Below the pieces are notes generated by a model. It was not told where the DNA came from. It did not search any database and saw only the letters and a program-made list of their open reading frames with translations. DNA of 64,000 nucleotides from Eudromia elegans (Eukaryota > Chordata > Aves > Tinamiformes > Tinamidae), in NCBI GenBank assembly GCA_003342815.1, contig PTEX01000197.1:577282-641281 (forward strand). Reading direction: 5' to 3'. Both the position numbers and the translations under genes were made by a program. Below, piece by piece: positions 10,801-24,530 of this stretch. Every line of letters begins with the position of its first letter. The first letter of the stretch is position 1.

Positions 10801-13800
10801 CATTCACTCTAGAACATTTCCGTATTGTTAATGTTCTCCATTACTGAGGACATACTGAGCTGTTCTTGACTCCAATCAGTGACCATATTCATTAACAGTA
10901 AAGGTTTGCGGTGCTATTCATCTCAAGTGTGTGATTTTATCACCAGCATGTGCACGTACTGAGATAACATAAACTATAACCAGCAAAATGTTGTTTAATT
11001 CCAGTAAGCTACATTGATATTGAAGGTAGCATAGACATCAATAGATATTTTGCTAGTTAGGAAGCATGATTGCTCATGGTCAACCAGAAATTCCTGGCCT
11101 GATCCTTGTTTTTTCACCTAATTTAATTATACTTTCTAGAGCAAGTTTCATGTAGAACCTTCAATATTTGGGCAGAACAGTTACTGCATTTGTGCTAGTT
11201 GAGATGTGTCCTTCCATATTGCTCTGGAGGACATCTGAGATGACATATGCAGTCTTTAAAAGTGCTGGGCCCTGCTATCTGCTATAGTGTTGTCTGTTTA
11301 CGGGAAACTGCCAGCTGTCTGTGATGGACATCAGAAGAAAAGGAGAATTCTGGCTGAAGAAAGGAGAAATATACTCACAAAGCTAAAGTGAGATCTTTCT
11401 TTAAAAAAAAATGAACAAATACTGCTTTGAAGCAGCAAGAACAGCAATGACAACAATAACAAAACTCATAATAGAAGCCAACAGAGCCAATCTTGCACCT
11501 CATATTTTTAAGCACTGCTGATTTGGACCATGAATCCAAATAGTTGCTTAAGCAGTGTACATGCTGTATTAGAGTGTATCTGCTATGGTAGACCAACCGA
11601 AAGAAGATGTGGAATTTTCCTTTGAAACAGGAAGGGTCTCATAGCTCACAAGCATTTTGCTCTCAAGTTAACACCCTTGTTTCCTCTCTTCTGTGTACAA
11701 CTTGACCCTGCACCTGTGGAGTCCCATGACAACTCTGGCATTGCACTCAAGGATATTGAATTAGTCACTGCTATAGTCAAGGTTCTACAGTAGCTGTTTA
11801 ATTTTCTTGTTCTCAGTTAATACTGTCAAGACTTCCCACCTTTGCTATTGGCATTTTTTAACTTGTCTGATGTTGTCATTGTTGCTCCATAGTGCTAAAG
11901 GTGGACATGAGCTGATGGAAAGTCTCTTCTGCAGTGTGGAGGCTCTGTCCTTGGGGAATGTGTAGGTGAATGTGAAGCAGTTATTGAGGGAAGTCATGTG
12001 CTGATCCTGTGACTCAAAAGAGTATGATCCACATTTAAGGCCCCAAAGCAAGTTACATTATCTTGAGACTGAGAAAATAATGGCACCTTCCTTCTTTTAT
12101 TTCCTGCCACAGAGGATTAGGACTGTTTGCCAAAGAAGTGAGAGAATAGCAAGAATATCTCTCTAGGGAACAGGGTCCTCTTATTTTCTGACCTGAATTT
12201 GGTCATCCCAGCTTTTAAGAGGGAATTCCTGGCTGTGAGGAGAGAAAATCAGATATAAAACACAGACATGATCCTCTTTACCCCCACAAAACAGAGGAGC
12301 ACCGCCACAACAAAACCACTGTGTTTAGGGAACAGAAACTATAAAGGCACTTTTAAATAATCCAAGCCAGGTCTCAGCAGGAAGACATGGATACTCAGAA
12401 ACAGAAAAAAAAGAACCATTAGCAGATGTTTGCTTCCAAAATGGGATAACCATAAGTATTGACTATTGCGTAATTTTGTAATGTGGATATGATTATAGAC
12501 AACTTTATTATTTTCTTTCACTATTTTATTTATTAGTCATATTTGATGAAGATCTCCTTCAATACTTTTTTTTGAAGGGAGAAGTCTCTTTCATTGTCTC
12601 CTCTGCACTGTTGATTATTTTCACATGCATCCATTCTGTGGCTAAATAGGCTTGTTAATGTGCCGGTATCCAGACACAGCTACTTTGGCATCCTAGAGAA
12701 GAATTTGCCGTTTGTGGAGAAGTGTTGCTGCTATGGCACACATGCCCTTGTGTATCTTTCCAAGGCCCAACCTTGAGAGAGGAAAGAAACCCTATCTAAA
12801 GGCTTTGGTTACATAAAAATACAGCAAGGTGCTACGCCTGCAAAGCCTGAGACTCAATCTGCACATGTACTTGAGGGCCAGGACACCCACATATTTGGCA
12901 TGTTGCCATGTACGGTAGGGTAAGGCAGTGGCACATGCACAGCCAGCTCTTCTTATCCTCCATCTGTTCTAAGTCAGGCAGATTCAAGTTGTGTCCCTCA
13001 AAAGTCCACTTTTCCAACACCGTCCAGTCTGTAGCAGGCACAGAGCGAGGCTACCCCAGCGCGTGGCTTCTTGGGCTCAAAGCACAAGGCTGTGGCTGCA
13101 AGTGCAGTGGAGTGAGGAGGGAGTTTTGCACTGGGGGTTATTTACTGCACAAAGTTTAATCTCTTGCTCCTGAAAAGCAAGGTGATTCGGTTCTTCTGTT
13201 TTGTTGGGTTTTGCCTTTTCAATTTAATGTATATGGTGTTTGATTTTCATACTTGAATATGGCACATTCATGTTGGATCTTAATCCATTGTTTTTAAGTA
13301 GCATAGGCGGAATGGTCTATGTTTCTCTGAACTCTTCTCATTTGTGTTTGTACTTTTAAAGTATTTGTTACATCCCAAGTCCCTATAACAGATTCGTGCC
13401 AGTTACGATAGCTTTTCCCCTGGGACTATGTATTACATAAGTGTGGGGCAAAGCTTAATATACAGAACAATAGAAAAAATATATGTAGTGTTCTCAACAA
13501 AAATACCATTTTCTGTGTGCTGTAATAGTTTCTTAACTGCCAGGACAGTGAATGTTGCTTAGAGATAAAAGTTGATACATGACTGCTATCCTAATGAAAA
13601 ATAGACCAGCATTCACTGAAAGCAACCTCTCTTCTTTCAACTTTCATGGAAGTAACTTGACTGCAAGATGTCACATTGAAAGTCCATCATCCGTTACAGC
13701 ACTGCTGTAAAGTAGGCTGTGTATGTTGTGTGATTGTGCACTGCCATGAAGGAGCCGTTGCTGCCTAAGAAAGGTGAATTAACAGAACTTTAGTGATTCA

Positions 13801-15712
13801 GAGCATATTCTGATTTTGTCTATACCAGTATAAAGATAGAGTCGCTTATCTAGCCCCAAAAGTACCAGTACTGTAGCTGAAATAAAGCTGAGCCTCCTTG
13901 AAGCTTGGTTTTCTAACTTCTGTGAAACTCTGGTCTGAATCTTGACAGTGGTTTGCAGAGTTGCTTCCATTTATATCTTCAATATTTCTTTCAGATTTCT
14001 ATTGTCTTCCCTTTTTCTTCACTTTCTGTGCAGCTGTCATCATAACATTTCAACTCCAGTTAGAAGAGCAAAGCAGATGTCTCCCAACAGAGATTCTGCC
14101 AACATCACTCCAGTGACAGCTGTGAGAGCAGTGCTGTGATAACAGCATGACCACCAGCGTCAACAGAGAGTGACCACAGCACATCTGCAGAGCTTTTGAG
14201 CGCCCACTGGCCTAGGGCCTAGGCCACTTTTAGACTTGAATCTCTCAGCTGCCAGCATGTTACTTGATTCTCCAGTATATTAGATACTTAGGATTATTTT
14301 TTTCTTTAAACAGTTATTCTGATGTCATTTAATCATGAGATGAAAAGGAGACTTTTAAATACACATCTTCCTGAGGTGTCCCTCAGGCCTAGCTCTATCT
14401 GAAAATCTAATTGAAAGGGCCAAAAAGTTACTATGAACCACAACTTGCAACTCTCCAAATTCAGATGACATTGTGAAGATTAAGAGTTATTATTTGTATC
14501 AGTGGATATAAAAAAGAAAATTCAAAGCTAGCAAATAACAATAGCTTGCAAGAAGTCATCTGAAACAAAAACTTACCTATTAGGTGTATTTGGTTTTTGT
14601 GTGTGTGTTGTGAATAGAGTTTGTGTATTTGCAGTTTTAAAATATATTAGGGAAGATATTCACTGGTAAAAAGAAGCACCATTTTAAAGATTATTCTATA
14701 TTTGCAATGGAAGCAACCATATAAATTCAGTGATACTTTTGCATACGCCTTTTTTATGCTCCTTTCCTGTGTAGGGATTTTGTATATGAAAAAATATCTT
14801 AAGTTTTCACTTAGGACCAAAGCTCCCTGTGAGTTCATCAGATGGAACCCCTGTTCACAGAGCCTGTACAAATGCCTCAGTAAGGTTTTTCCACCAGGTA
14901 TTGGAAGGTCAGAATACTATCAAGGGCTTCATCCCCTTCAAATCTACAGGCGAAGCTTTACGGCTTGCTGCAGAGAGCTTTTATTTATTCATTACACTGA
15001 AAGTCAATTGATCACTCTGACTTTCTAGTATGCAGGGCTTTCATCAGGTGTGTTATCAGAGTTGCTTAGTACAGAGTGTGTTGTTCATGCTCCCACCCGT
15101 GCCTAGAAGTGCAGCCCAGGAGCACCAATCTTCTCCTGAGCTGTTACATCCTGCAGAACTCTCTGCAGTTGATAGTTGTGATACATCTTTTATCAGCTGC
15201 CAGATAGGCCCAGTGCTAAGTTGTCAAACCCATTGGTTCCTTGGAGATATTACTAAATTCACTAAAAATAAAATCAGAGTTTGGTCCTGAATCATTAAAA
15301 GCACTCATTGCTCAAAGTAAACCTGTCCCTACTTACTATAGAAGATTAGGCAAATACACCTAAAAACAAGGACATAAAATATTGATTGAGTCTTGAATAT
15401 GATGCTTCTGATCAACTACATTGGATTTAAAAAAATAGTATTGGGTTAACCATGCCTTTTTTTGACTAAAATTACCTTGAATTAAATAATCAACCCACTT
15501 CCTCCTCCAGCAGGTAATTCTTCTGGCTGTAGAGTTCCCTCCCTTTTCTGCGCTGTTGGATATATCTGATTCAGAAGGGAAAGTGCTGCTCTGCATTGCC
15601 ACTGGTGCTTCTTGCAACATTTTTATACTGGACTTTGCAGAAGTCAGAACCTGTGGAATTTATAATATCTGATAGCAGAATTTGGGCCCATTTCAGGTAA
15701 TTGTCTCTGTGC

Positions 15713-15730
15713 AAAAAAAAAAAAAAAAAA
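15713..15730. repeat. Poly-A tract (18 nt)
   Basis: An uninterrupted run of 18 adenines followed by a further A-rich stretch. No upstream retroposed gene copy is recognisable. Confidence 0.9.
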
Positions 15731-18700
15731 CAAAGAAAAAGCTGAAACTCTGCAATGAGAAGTATGCACACTCTTAAAGTTTACATGTACTTTCCTGAGA
15801 GTCTCCAGGTGTAATTTAATATGGCCGCAGGTGCAAGCCTAGGCAAGAGGTGTTCTCTCAGGCTGGGAGAGAGAACTTGTGCACCTCTGTTGCTGCTTTG
15901 TGACACGTGCAGGAGGTGGGGATTCTTACCAAAAGGAGACATTTTGCAAGCGGAATGTGTTTGACACTTACTTAAAAAAAGAAAAAATAGAAGGCCTTAT
16001 CTTGATTGCCCTAACAGAGATTGTCATTCATTTGTGTTAGAAGCAATCAGACAAGCGAAAGGTGGTTAATTGAAAGAGGAGATTATTTTAGTCCACTTCA
16101 GATTCTGTTTGCTTCAATGCTTATTTGGCTCAAATGTTTGTATGAAACATGTTCTGGTGAAAAATTGAGCCCTGTGATTAATGGCTAAAGTCTTCCCATC
16201 CACACCCATTCATCTAAGCCATTCGAGAAGTCTTTCAAAACAGGAAAGATTTATTTTAGATCTCTAAGTACACAGCAAGCAGAGATAAACGGTTTGGAAA
16301 ATAAAGATACTTGTAAAGCTTTTATTTCATAAAGCAATGAAAAATGGCTCAAATATATTTTCTCTTTGCAAGCTTACCTACCAACGAGTCATATGCAGTT
16401 GTTATTACCTGCTTAGACTTTCCCAGTTTTTCAAGAGTGATATTTTTACTGTCATCTGAACGTTCCTCTTAGCTCCATTTCAATTCCCAGACATTCCAGT
16501 TAGAAGACCAGCTGAGATCTCAGAGTGTAGACAATGACAGTCCCATGGCAAAAGGACTGCCTTTGGGCTTTCAGGAGCAGCCTGTTTTGATTACTCTGCT
16601 CAGTATGGCCATTAAACATCCTATAAACAGCTAATGCCAAATATCCAAGAGAGGAATTTGGCCTTGTCTAAATGCAGACTTTTGACTGACTGGATGCATT
16701 TATTTAGAATAATGTTGCCCTATTTTGAAATAATGTACTTTCAAAATCTGTTATTTCACAATCGAGCCCTGTTGTTCTAAAATCATAGCAGTCATGAAGA
16801 CCTCAACTACCATAACTGCAAGTGTAATGTATGAGCCATTTTGTTATTTTAGTTCCACTTACCATGTAGGCAGATCCTTATATTAGTGTAAAACTGGTTA
16901 TTTCAGCCTATTTTATATCTGTAAATTTCCCTGCTGACCTATTTCCCTCCAAAATGGTGGGTCCTTTGTATGAGAACTGAGCTGACTGGTGCAAAACCAA
17001 GGGTAGTCCAATGACAGTCCTTAGCACTGTCCAGATCTATTTCTAATCAAAATAGAGCCAGGATAGGGACACAATAGAAGTGTCCTAACTCATTCTTAAA
17101 ATAAAACATCTTTTTATTTCAAGGTGCAAAGAGCCTGATGAAACTAGAAGCGGATTGCTTTTCTGTAGTGCTTCCAGACTTGCACAGTCTCCCATCTTCA
17201 AGTTGAAAACAGCTCCTTTTTTTTACATAATACTGTACTGTGACAATTTAAAATTCATAGGATGGGAGACCATATTAGAAGACAACATAGATATGTTCCT
17301 AAGGCTTGGGAGGGACTGTCATAATAATAATAAATCAAATCACATGATTATTATCAAAGTCAACTTTTCAAGTGCTAAGCAGGACAAGATATCATTTTCC
17401 ACTACCTATTTTCTTGCCAATCACTGAATTAAAAAACACCTACTCAATCTTTGACTTCCAGAAATAGTCTGACACAAAATGAGCATTGAAACATAAATTA
17501 TTATGAAGTACAATGAAAAAGTCTCCCATGTGTACCTGGTAGGCATTTATGGTCAAATACTGAGAATATAGTTGTTCTCCAAAAATAATTCAGGTATGAA
17601 ATCCCAAACACAGATATTCAGAGTTCCCACTTCAGATGACTTTTTCCTGGAGGGCTGTAAATCTCTAGGTGCCTGAGTTTCCATCAATGTTATTTATTAG
17701 GTGGCTAAATTAATGATCTTGGGAAAGCTGATGCCAGAGTCTTGGCTTTCTCAAGAAACATGTTCTATCCCTAAGGGCCACAAGTAAAATCCAGTCCAGA
17801 AGACACTCTGTGTACAGACATGTTGGATGGGACGATGCAGGAAACGTCGCTGGGGAGTTCTTGCTCTCACCTGGCTCTTTATTCCTCTGCTAAAGAATTC
17901 AGCTGAGAAATGGGAGACCCAAATCCTTTTGTTCACTCCTCAGTCTTTTGAATGGGTGTTTCTCACCCTCCGTTATTAGGTTTCAAGCCTAGGAGCAGTC
18001 AGCTTTCCAGAGTGAAGGCATTCAACAGCTGTTCTTTCTAAGCTGTACCAGTTTGCACAGAGTAGCAAAATATCTGGAGCTGAGCAAGGGCAGGAAAAGA
18101 GAAGGTATATGGAGACTAGTGTGATAGTACAGCCCATTTAAGTAAAGAGAGGCCTGAATCCCTGTTCCTGATCTCATGATTACTTAATACAGGATATTTA
18201 AAATTTCATTGCACAGGCGCTGAGGCCTCTCCTCTTGTAGCTGAGTGCCTGGAATGCAAGGCAATAAAGTATTACTCTCCCTCTCTCACCTAGTGAATAT
18301 TTAATTATTCCAAGTGAAGTAAAACAGCTACAACAAGAGGAATTGTGACTCTTTTTCTGTCCTCAAACTAACCTCCAAGCTATTGGAGAAAATTTAGCTT
18401 CTCTCTGTTCCCCTCACTGGAGTATAGGAGCTCAACCATGAGCTCAAAGCAGGAAACACCAAGAGAAAGGGTATTTCTTGCCATAGCCTGAGATCAAGCC
18501 CTTCAGTCCTTCAGAGAGCTTGATCTCCATCCTCTTGCTGGTTTTCATTGGCATAGTTGTCTTCCTATTCAGAATGAGACATGACCCCTCAGCTGCAGAT
18601 ACTCGAACATACAACTGTGGCTTCCTTTGTCTACCAGGGATCTAGTCCACAGCATCTATTGCCCCTCAGAAAAACAGAACAGAGAAAAGGATGTGTGTTC

Positions 18701-19972
18701 AGGATAGGCAGGATTAAATGAGCAAGTAAAACTGGGAGGAAACAGAACCATAGAACAAATTGTTCAGTTCCTTTGCTTCTGCCCTTTAGTGCCTGAAAAT
18801 CCACAGGATTGTCTCCGTTGAAAATTGTTTTGCTGAGAGAAAGGTGCCAGCTAGCCAAGTTGCCCTGGCATGTGCACAGAGACCTCCACTGCCTTCCTGT
18901 CTGACGTTCCCAGTGCTCATCGCTTTCATGTAGCCCCGTGTTGAGGGCTGCCTGAGAGCTGCAGGCAGCTTACAGAGAACTGCTCTAAGCTGGTGCAGTC
19001 TGTCGTACAACGAGCGGAGAAATCCATGACCCGGCAGCTGGTCCCCTGGAACCACAGCGATCCTGGCTTTGTCAGCAAGCGGGAATCAACATGAGTGGGC
19101 TCAGGGAAAGAGGCAGATGCTGGGATCTCCTCTGTTCTAGGAGAGAGGCATCACTGGGGTTTTGAAATCAAATGCTATCTGCTCATCCACAAAGGGATGA
19201 ACCCCACTGAGGAAAAAGGTGGCAGGCTTGATTTTTTTCTTGGGAGAACCAAAACCATCTAAACACTAGTCTTGGAAGACATAGGGACCAAGAGGCTGCT
19301 AAAAGGCTTCTTGTTAAAAGAAGGCACTTCGCCCCAGGAACAACCACCTTTGTGCGATATTCTCAGATGTTAACTTTAGTACCTCTTTCATAACTGACTA
19401 AACGCCAAGTGAGATATTTAGGCAAGGAAGATGTCTTCTCAGAGTGAGATCACTGTGGGAAAAAAGAAAGAAAAAACGGCAGAAGATCAAAACAGTGACT
19501 TAGGCTTGTGGTGTGGGTTCAGGCCCGTGAACCACGAAGTGTAGACAGGGCAGACTCCTAGCTACCTAACTGCTCTGCAGCAGTTGTAACTGGTTTGTTT
19601 TATCAAGTTTCATATTATAATCTGCTGATTTCCTTTCTGCTTTTTTTTTTTAATTTCTGTTTATGTCACTTTTTTACTAATTGTGAAAAGGTGTTGGCTT
19701 GTCTATTCTGCTCAAATTGTTCAGACCTACCAATATGAAGGTCAGCAGACGCAGACACTAGATGTGGTTTCTGGTGGTTGAGCCCCTACAGAAAGGCTTA
19801 TTTATTTATCTGTTGACCATTACTCTGAGAAAATGTTTGCCAGGCCTGGGTTCACTGTTAGGGCTTCGTTACAACTGGAGTGTATTTTACCAACCTCTTA
19901 CTCCATCTTTACTTTTTACACATTGCCTTGACAGGATTTATGCAGTTGTCAAAAAGAAGAATTTGAGTTCTT

Positions 19973-19989
19973 TTATTATTATTATTATT

Positions 19990-20020
<31 letters not shown>

Positions 20021-20021
20021 T
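19973..20021. repeat. Compound trinucleotide microsatellite (TTA)n-(CAT)n
   Basis: About seven TTA units (19973-19994) run directly into about eight CAT/TCA units (19997-20021), joined by a CG-containing interruption. It is probably length-variable. It lies 150 bp before the large GGAA array. Confidence 0.95.
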
Positions 20022-20168
20022 TATGTTTTGCTGATGCTGTAGGTGGGTAGGAGGGTCAGGGTTCAGCCTCTGCCTGTTTCATGTGTTCTCTGATTTGCAA
20101 GTAACTCACTTCTGTGTTGTGACTTCCTCCCTTAGTAAAATGAAAGTAATGTTAGCTGGTGGGAGAGA

Positions 20169-20354
20169 GGAAGGAAGGAAGGAAGGAAGGAAGGAAGGAA
20201 GGAAGGAAGGAAGGAAGGAAGGAAGGAAGGAAGGAAGGAAGGAAGGAAGGAAGGNGAAGGAAGGAAGGAAGGAAGGAAGGAAGGAAGGAAGGAAGGAAGG
20301 AAGGAAGGAAGGAAGGAAGGAAGGAAGGAAGGAAGGAAGGAAGGAAGGAAGGAA
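20169..20354. repeat. GGAA/AAGG tetranucleotide microsatellite with one unresolved base
   Basis: About 46 tetranucleotide units span 186 bp. One N stands at 20255. The GGAA phase differs before and after it, so the N hides more than a simple unknown base and the true array length is uncertain. The open frames across it, reading KEGR or FLPS repeats, are artefacts of the tandem repeat. GGAA arrays can be bound by ETS-family factors; this is general knowledge and no such role is shown here. Confidence 0.97.
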
Positions 20355-21639
20355 AGGACTGCCCAACTCCTCCATGGTTGTTCTTTGTTCTTCAGGGTAA
20401 GTTCTGCCTTTTACTGTGTGCTTATACAAATCATAGCACAGTGGGACCCAGGTTACTACTGTAATACATAAAGTAATAATCATAAGGTGTAGATTTTGTA
20501 TTTTTCATTGTCAGCACGATTTATTGTAAGACTTAAAATCTTAATATTTGATAAAGAGTACTGTAATTAGAGATAAGAAAAATACTTAACACCACTTAAT
20601 AGATAAGGCTACAAATATGTAAAAACAAGTGAGGAATAGATTTGCATGACAGTTATTAATTTGCAACCCCAATACAATGCTGTACAGATACTCTACACTT
20701 ATGTACCATCTGTCATCCCAGGGTGGTTAAAGTTCCAAGGGAAACACAGTGTAGACACAGGAATGTGACTATACATTAAGTGAAAACCAGATATATGGAT
20801 AGAGAATTTTCTACAGAGAACGTATGCTGAAAGGAAGGAGAAATCAGAAGAAAAGTTTTAAATAAACAGATTAGAAGTGTTCTCCATTTCTGTAGTTAAT
20901 ATTTTGTACTTAGATAGTAATGAAATGGTAAAACCAAAAGAGCCTTGGAGAGCTGTACTATTTGGATGACCAGTAGAAAAAGCTCCATAGCTTTCAAGGG
21001 AAAAATTACAGATGCTATAAATATAAAATTGCTTCTTACTCTGGATATTATATCTAGATAGTGATACTGTATCCTACACCTCAAAACATGTGTTGAAATA
21101 GCTATATACACACAGTAAAGACTGCCTAGAGGAGAAAAGTGTGAGGGAAAAAGCCTAGCATGCTTGGATATGCCCAAACATGAAGCCTGCCATGAAAGAT
21201 AAGGCTTCTAATGTATGAAATTTGCAGAAGGAATAGCAATGAAAATGCTGAGAAATCACAAGAGATTTGTCCAAGTTAGTACAGATCTGTTTGAATTAAA
21301 TATGAACTTTTAACTGCTATTGGTGCAGCCGTTATTTTCGAACTTCCGAATAACGTAGATTCACAGAAGCGGATTACTTTTTCGCTTCTTAGCTCCTTAT
21401 TATTCAGAATTGGTGTTCATTTTTTACAGACAAAAATATTTAATGTTACCAAAGCTTTTTTGTACATCCAAAATCCAATCTTATTAATTAACCTTATCCT
21501 TTTCCTTCATATGTGTTTAGTATTCCCAAGTGAGATCCAAGCACTGACATATAAGAGACAATACTTACAATAATCTTTGGCATTATCTGTCTGCTGAGTT
21601 CTCTTAAGAAGAGTAAGCCATACCAACCACACCGAGTCA
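20355..21639. other. Unassigned AT-rich sequence
   Basis: I see no gene or named repeat between the microsatellite and the fossil CR1. Open frames are short and without motifs. Confidence 0.55.
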
Positions 21640-22178
21640 TTCTTCTGCTCTGTGAAACAGTTAGCAAGGCCCTAGCCGGATACGATGCCCAATTCTGGGC
21701 ATTATTCATCAAGGAAGAAAAGCTCTAGTAAAAATAGTCCAGTGAACAGCACTGAAAATAACAGCAGGTCCTGTTAAACAGGACACAGGTCCTGTGAAGC
21801 AAGAATGAAAAAGCTGTTGTTGTATAGGCAAGGGAAGACACTGTAAGTCTTCAAGTTAGTAATGGACTATTGTAGAAAAGAGAATACTTTGCTTTCCGTG
21901 ACCATGGTGGAGTGCAAGAAGAATGAATGGGCTTAAATTGGCGGAAGCAAACCCGAGGTTAGATGTTGAGGGGGAAAAAAAAAAGCTTGCTGAAGGTATG
22001 GATAATGAAGCAATGAAACTCTGCAATAGGTTTGCCTCAGGAGATGATAGAATCCTTCTCACTGAAACATTTAAGTGGAGGTTAAACAAACATCTATCAA
22101 AAATGCGGTAGTAGTTGATGACGGGAACTTGATGACCTCACGGTGTGCTTTCTAGCCTTTTATTCTTACAGCTCTGGG
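21640..22178 (+). mobile_element. Fossil CR1-type LINE, 3' part, sense
   Basis: The translated plus strand keeps several CR1 ORF2 C-terminal landmarks in scattered frames. Around 21640-21710 there is a block equivalent to '[24 protein letters not shown]', seen here as ...YDAQFWALF.... Around 22020-22090 'GLPQEMIESFSLKHLSGG' corresponds to the usual 'RLPREVVESPSLEIF'. The end (about 22125-22178) resembles the CR1 3' UTR blocks 'gatgacctca' and 'cttctagcctt', without clear terminal ATTCTATG repeats. Stops and indels are frequent, so this is an old copy. The middle (21715-21900) aligns poorly and includes a small nest of repeated and inverted GTCCTGT motifs. The left edge is uncertain. Confidence 0.7.
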
Positions 22179-24179
22179 TTGATTTGGGGTTTAAATTACC
22201 TATTCAGAGTTGCTGAAAGACTTTTCTTCAAACTTCCTAAAATAGATCATGTTTGGACAGGAGCCAACTGTGGAAAGAATCTAGGACAAAGCAATACTTT
22301 TCTTGTAAAAGATAAAAAAACAGATAAAGTGACCATGGATTCCAAAGTGTAACATTCATTGTTAAAAATACCTTAATTAGGTGGCTAAAACTAAATCACC
22401 GAAATATGCAAAACTTTAATATTATTGGGTTCCCCATTTTAAAATGTATGATATCACCTCCATGCATGATGAGCATCTCTGGTGTGCAGCTAAGCTGCTG
22501 GAGCAGCTTTTTGAAGTTGTAGCATGACAGGCTTTTGGCAACTGCTTGGAACAAAGCTGCTCTGATGGTTGTTTGATTAAGCAAATCTGCTGTGGTAAAT
22601 GTCTGAAGCCAAGCTGTTTCTGCAGCTGTTTGAGCCAGAACTAGTCCTGCAGTATTTGAAGAAAGGGGGCATTTGTGAAGAATGAAGGAGAGAAATGAGA
22701 ACAAGAGGAGGAAACGGAGAAAGATGAGTTTAAAAAACTTGAACTACATATAGCATTAAAAACCAAAGTATCTCTGCTTTCCAACTGCATTGTAAAACAA
22801 AACTATAATGCCATCTTGGGGTTTTGGTGATACTGGTCAGTTATATAATATGTAGGATTGATGAGATGATGTATGTGTATCTTAAAATGTAGGCTTTAAG
22901 AATGTCAATAAAGATGCAAAGTCAAGGAGTTGAAAGGTAGGAAATGATAGAAGTCAGATTGTTGTTAAACTTTACTCAGCGTCCCTGTACAAATGCATTT
23001 AGTGCATATCCACATGCTTTTTCTCTACAAGATCCCAGCCTCAGTCAACACCCAAGGGTGAAAGGTACTTTTCAATTTATCTTTGATATTTTGTTTTCTC
23101 TTCCGTGTTCAATATGAGTCCCTCTGCTGTGTTTGTTGTATAGTATTCAAAACCTGCTCTCACAACAGAATGTTTTATTTCCTCCTGATTTTTACAATGG
23201 AGCTCATCACTGCATTACCGGAGTGCTTCACAAATACAAAAGCATTCACTTTTATGATATACCTCTATCAGTTAAAGTGCTATTGTCACTCTTGCTTTAT
23301 CCAGAGAGATCATAAAAATTATCCAGTAATTTGGGTGCTCAGTTCAAGAGGAAGATCTTGAGCTTTAGTGTGACCTTTTTTTTGCTTGAGTTGTAATTCC
23401 CATTGACTTCTGTAGAATCCCTGAGTGTGCAATGTTCCTGCAACATAGGTAAAGCATAGGTAAAGCAACAAGGAAAAGATGATGTTACATGTAAAATACT
23501 TTCAACTTAAATGACTTGCTAAGAATTATACATGATTTTGATACAGATGAAGGGATACCGTAGTCTCACTGTAAAATAAATGAGGCAGGTATGTAATCAT
23601 GCAATTACTACTTGTGTCATTTTAAAGGGCCCACTCTACAGTCTCTATGATTGTACAGAAAGTTGCAGTTTTTCCATTTCCTAATTTCTGTTCTAGAGTA
23701 TTAAAAAATTGCCAACAAATTTTTATGAGTAGATGAGTTTCCATTTTCTTAATTCAAACTAGAGAAAAAATATAAACTATTCCAGGTGTCATGTTATGTT
23801 CATCCTTTATCAAAAAAAAAAAAAAGAAAGGGAAAATGTAACTGCACAATACAATATCCTGACATTCTGGCTAATGATGACCAGAACTAATATTTGCTGT
23901 CCTCGCCATGGATGAGGACGCCACAGCACAACGTAGTAGAACTTTTTAATGGGCAATTCCCAGTCAATTTTATGGCAAAGGTTGGACTGTTGGAGCCCAG
24001 GGTCTAGGGCTCTGCTACAACCCCCAGACTGAATGCTCATCCAGAGGGCGCAGACGCTTCTGTTTCTCTCAGCAAACCCTAGCCACTTCTGGCTCAAACG
24101 GTCTTTTTTTCCCCTTAATCTTGCTCCTCTTTCCAACTCGATTTTGATTGCTCTGCAAGTCTTGGTTTCTTCCACTAGT

Positions 24180-24530
24180 TCCTTTTCTTTCTAGCTTTTA
24201 ATCTGTTCTCTCTCTTCTTCTGGCCCTTTGTAGCTCTCCATGTAGACTCCAGTCTCCAGTGCCAATCCTTCACCCATTTTGAGTGGCTTTTTCAGTCTTC
24301 CTCACAGTTGCCAAAATTTCGTTATCTACTCTCATTTTCTTTTCTTTCCACTGGATTCCAGTCTCTTCATCTCTCTTTCTGAGTGCTTACTGTCTCTACC
24401 ACCATAATTGTCTCAATTCCCTATACTCTCATTCCACCCCAGATTTATCCTGGTTCCTGTCTGCTCCTCATCTCCAGGCAGATCAGCTTTTCTGCACAGT
24501 CTGCTTTTAAATCATGTAGCTTCCTCCTTC
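24180..24530. other. Pyrimidine-rich block on the plus strand
   Basis: About 350 bp are dominated by C and T on the plus strand, in irregular CTT, TCTC and TTCC runs. It is not a simple tandem repeat. Open frames here read as Ser/Leu/Phe-rich peptides, which follows from the base bias. It could be the decayed remnant of an old repeat or a strand-asymmetric intronic segment. I cannot assign it. Confidence 0.4.

Larger units (their letters stand above)
6564..19970. other. Long non-coding stretch, no gene recognised
   Basis: Over 13 kb I see no exon, RNA gene or transposon I can support. The longest open frames, for example about 140 codons on the minus strand at 6916-7341 and 108 codons on the plus strand at 14702-15028, have no motifs and no convincing splice context. 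Homopolymer runs are present (18 T at 7828-7845, 18 A at 15713-15730). The composition is AT-rich throughout, with a slightly GC-richer patch at 18.88-19.08 kb. Old decayed repeats may lie here below the limit of recognition by eye. Confidence 0.55.

Noticed and set aside
20083-20483. Long Lys-Glu-Gly-Arg and Phe-Leu-Pro-Ser frames across the GGAA array
   Set aside because: Pure artefacts of translating a tetranucleotide repeat.
23810-24175. 121-codon minus-strand open frame
   Set aside because: It ends in a poly-Phe tail made by an A run and has no recognisable family features.
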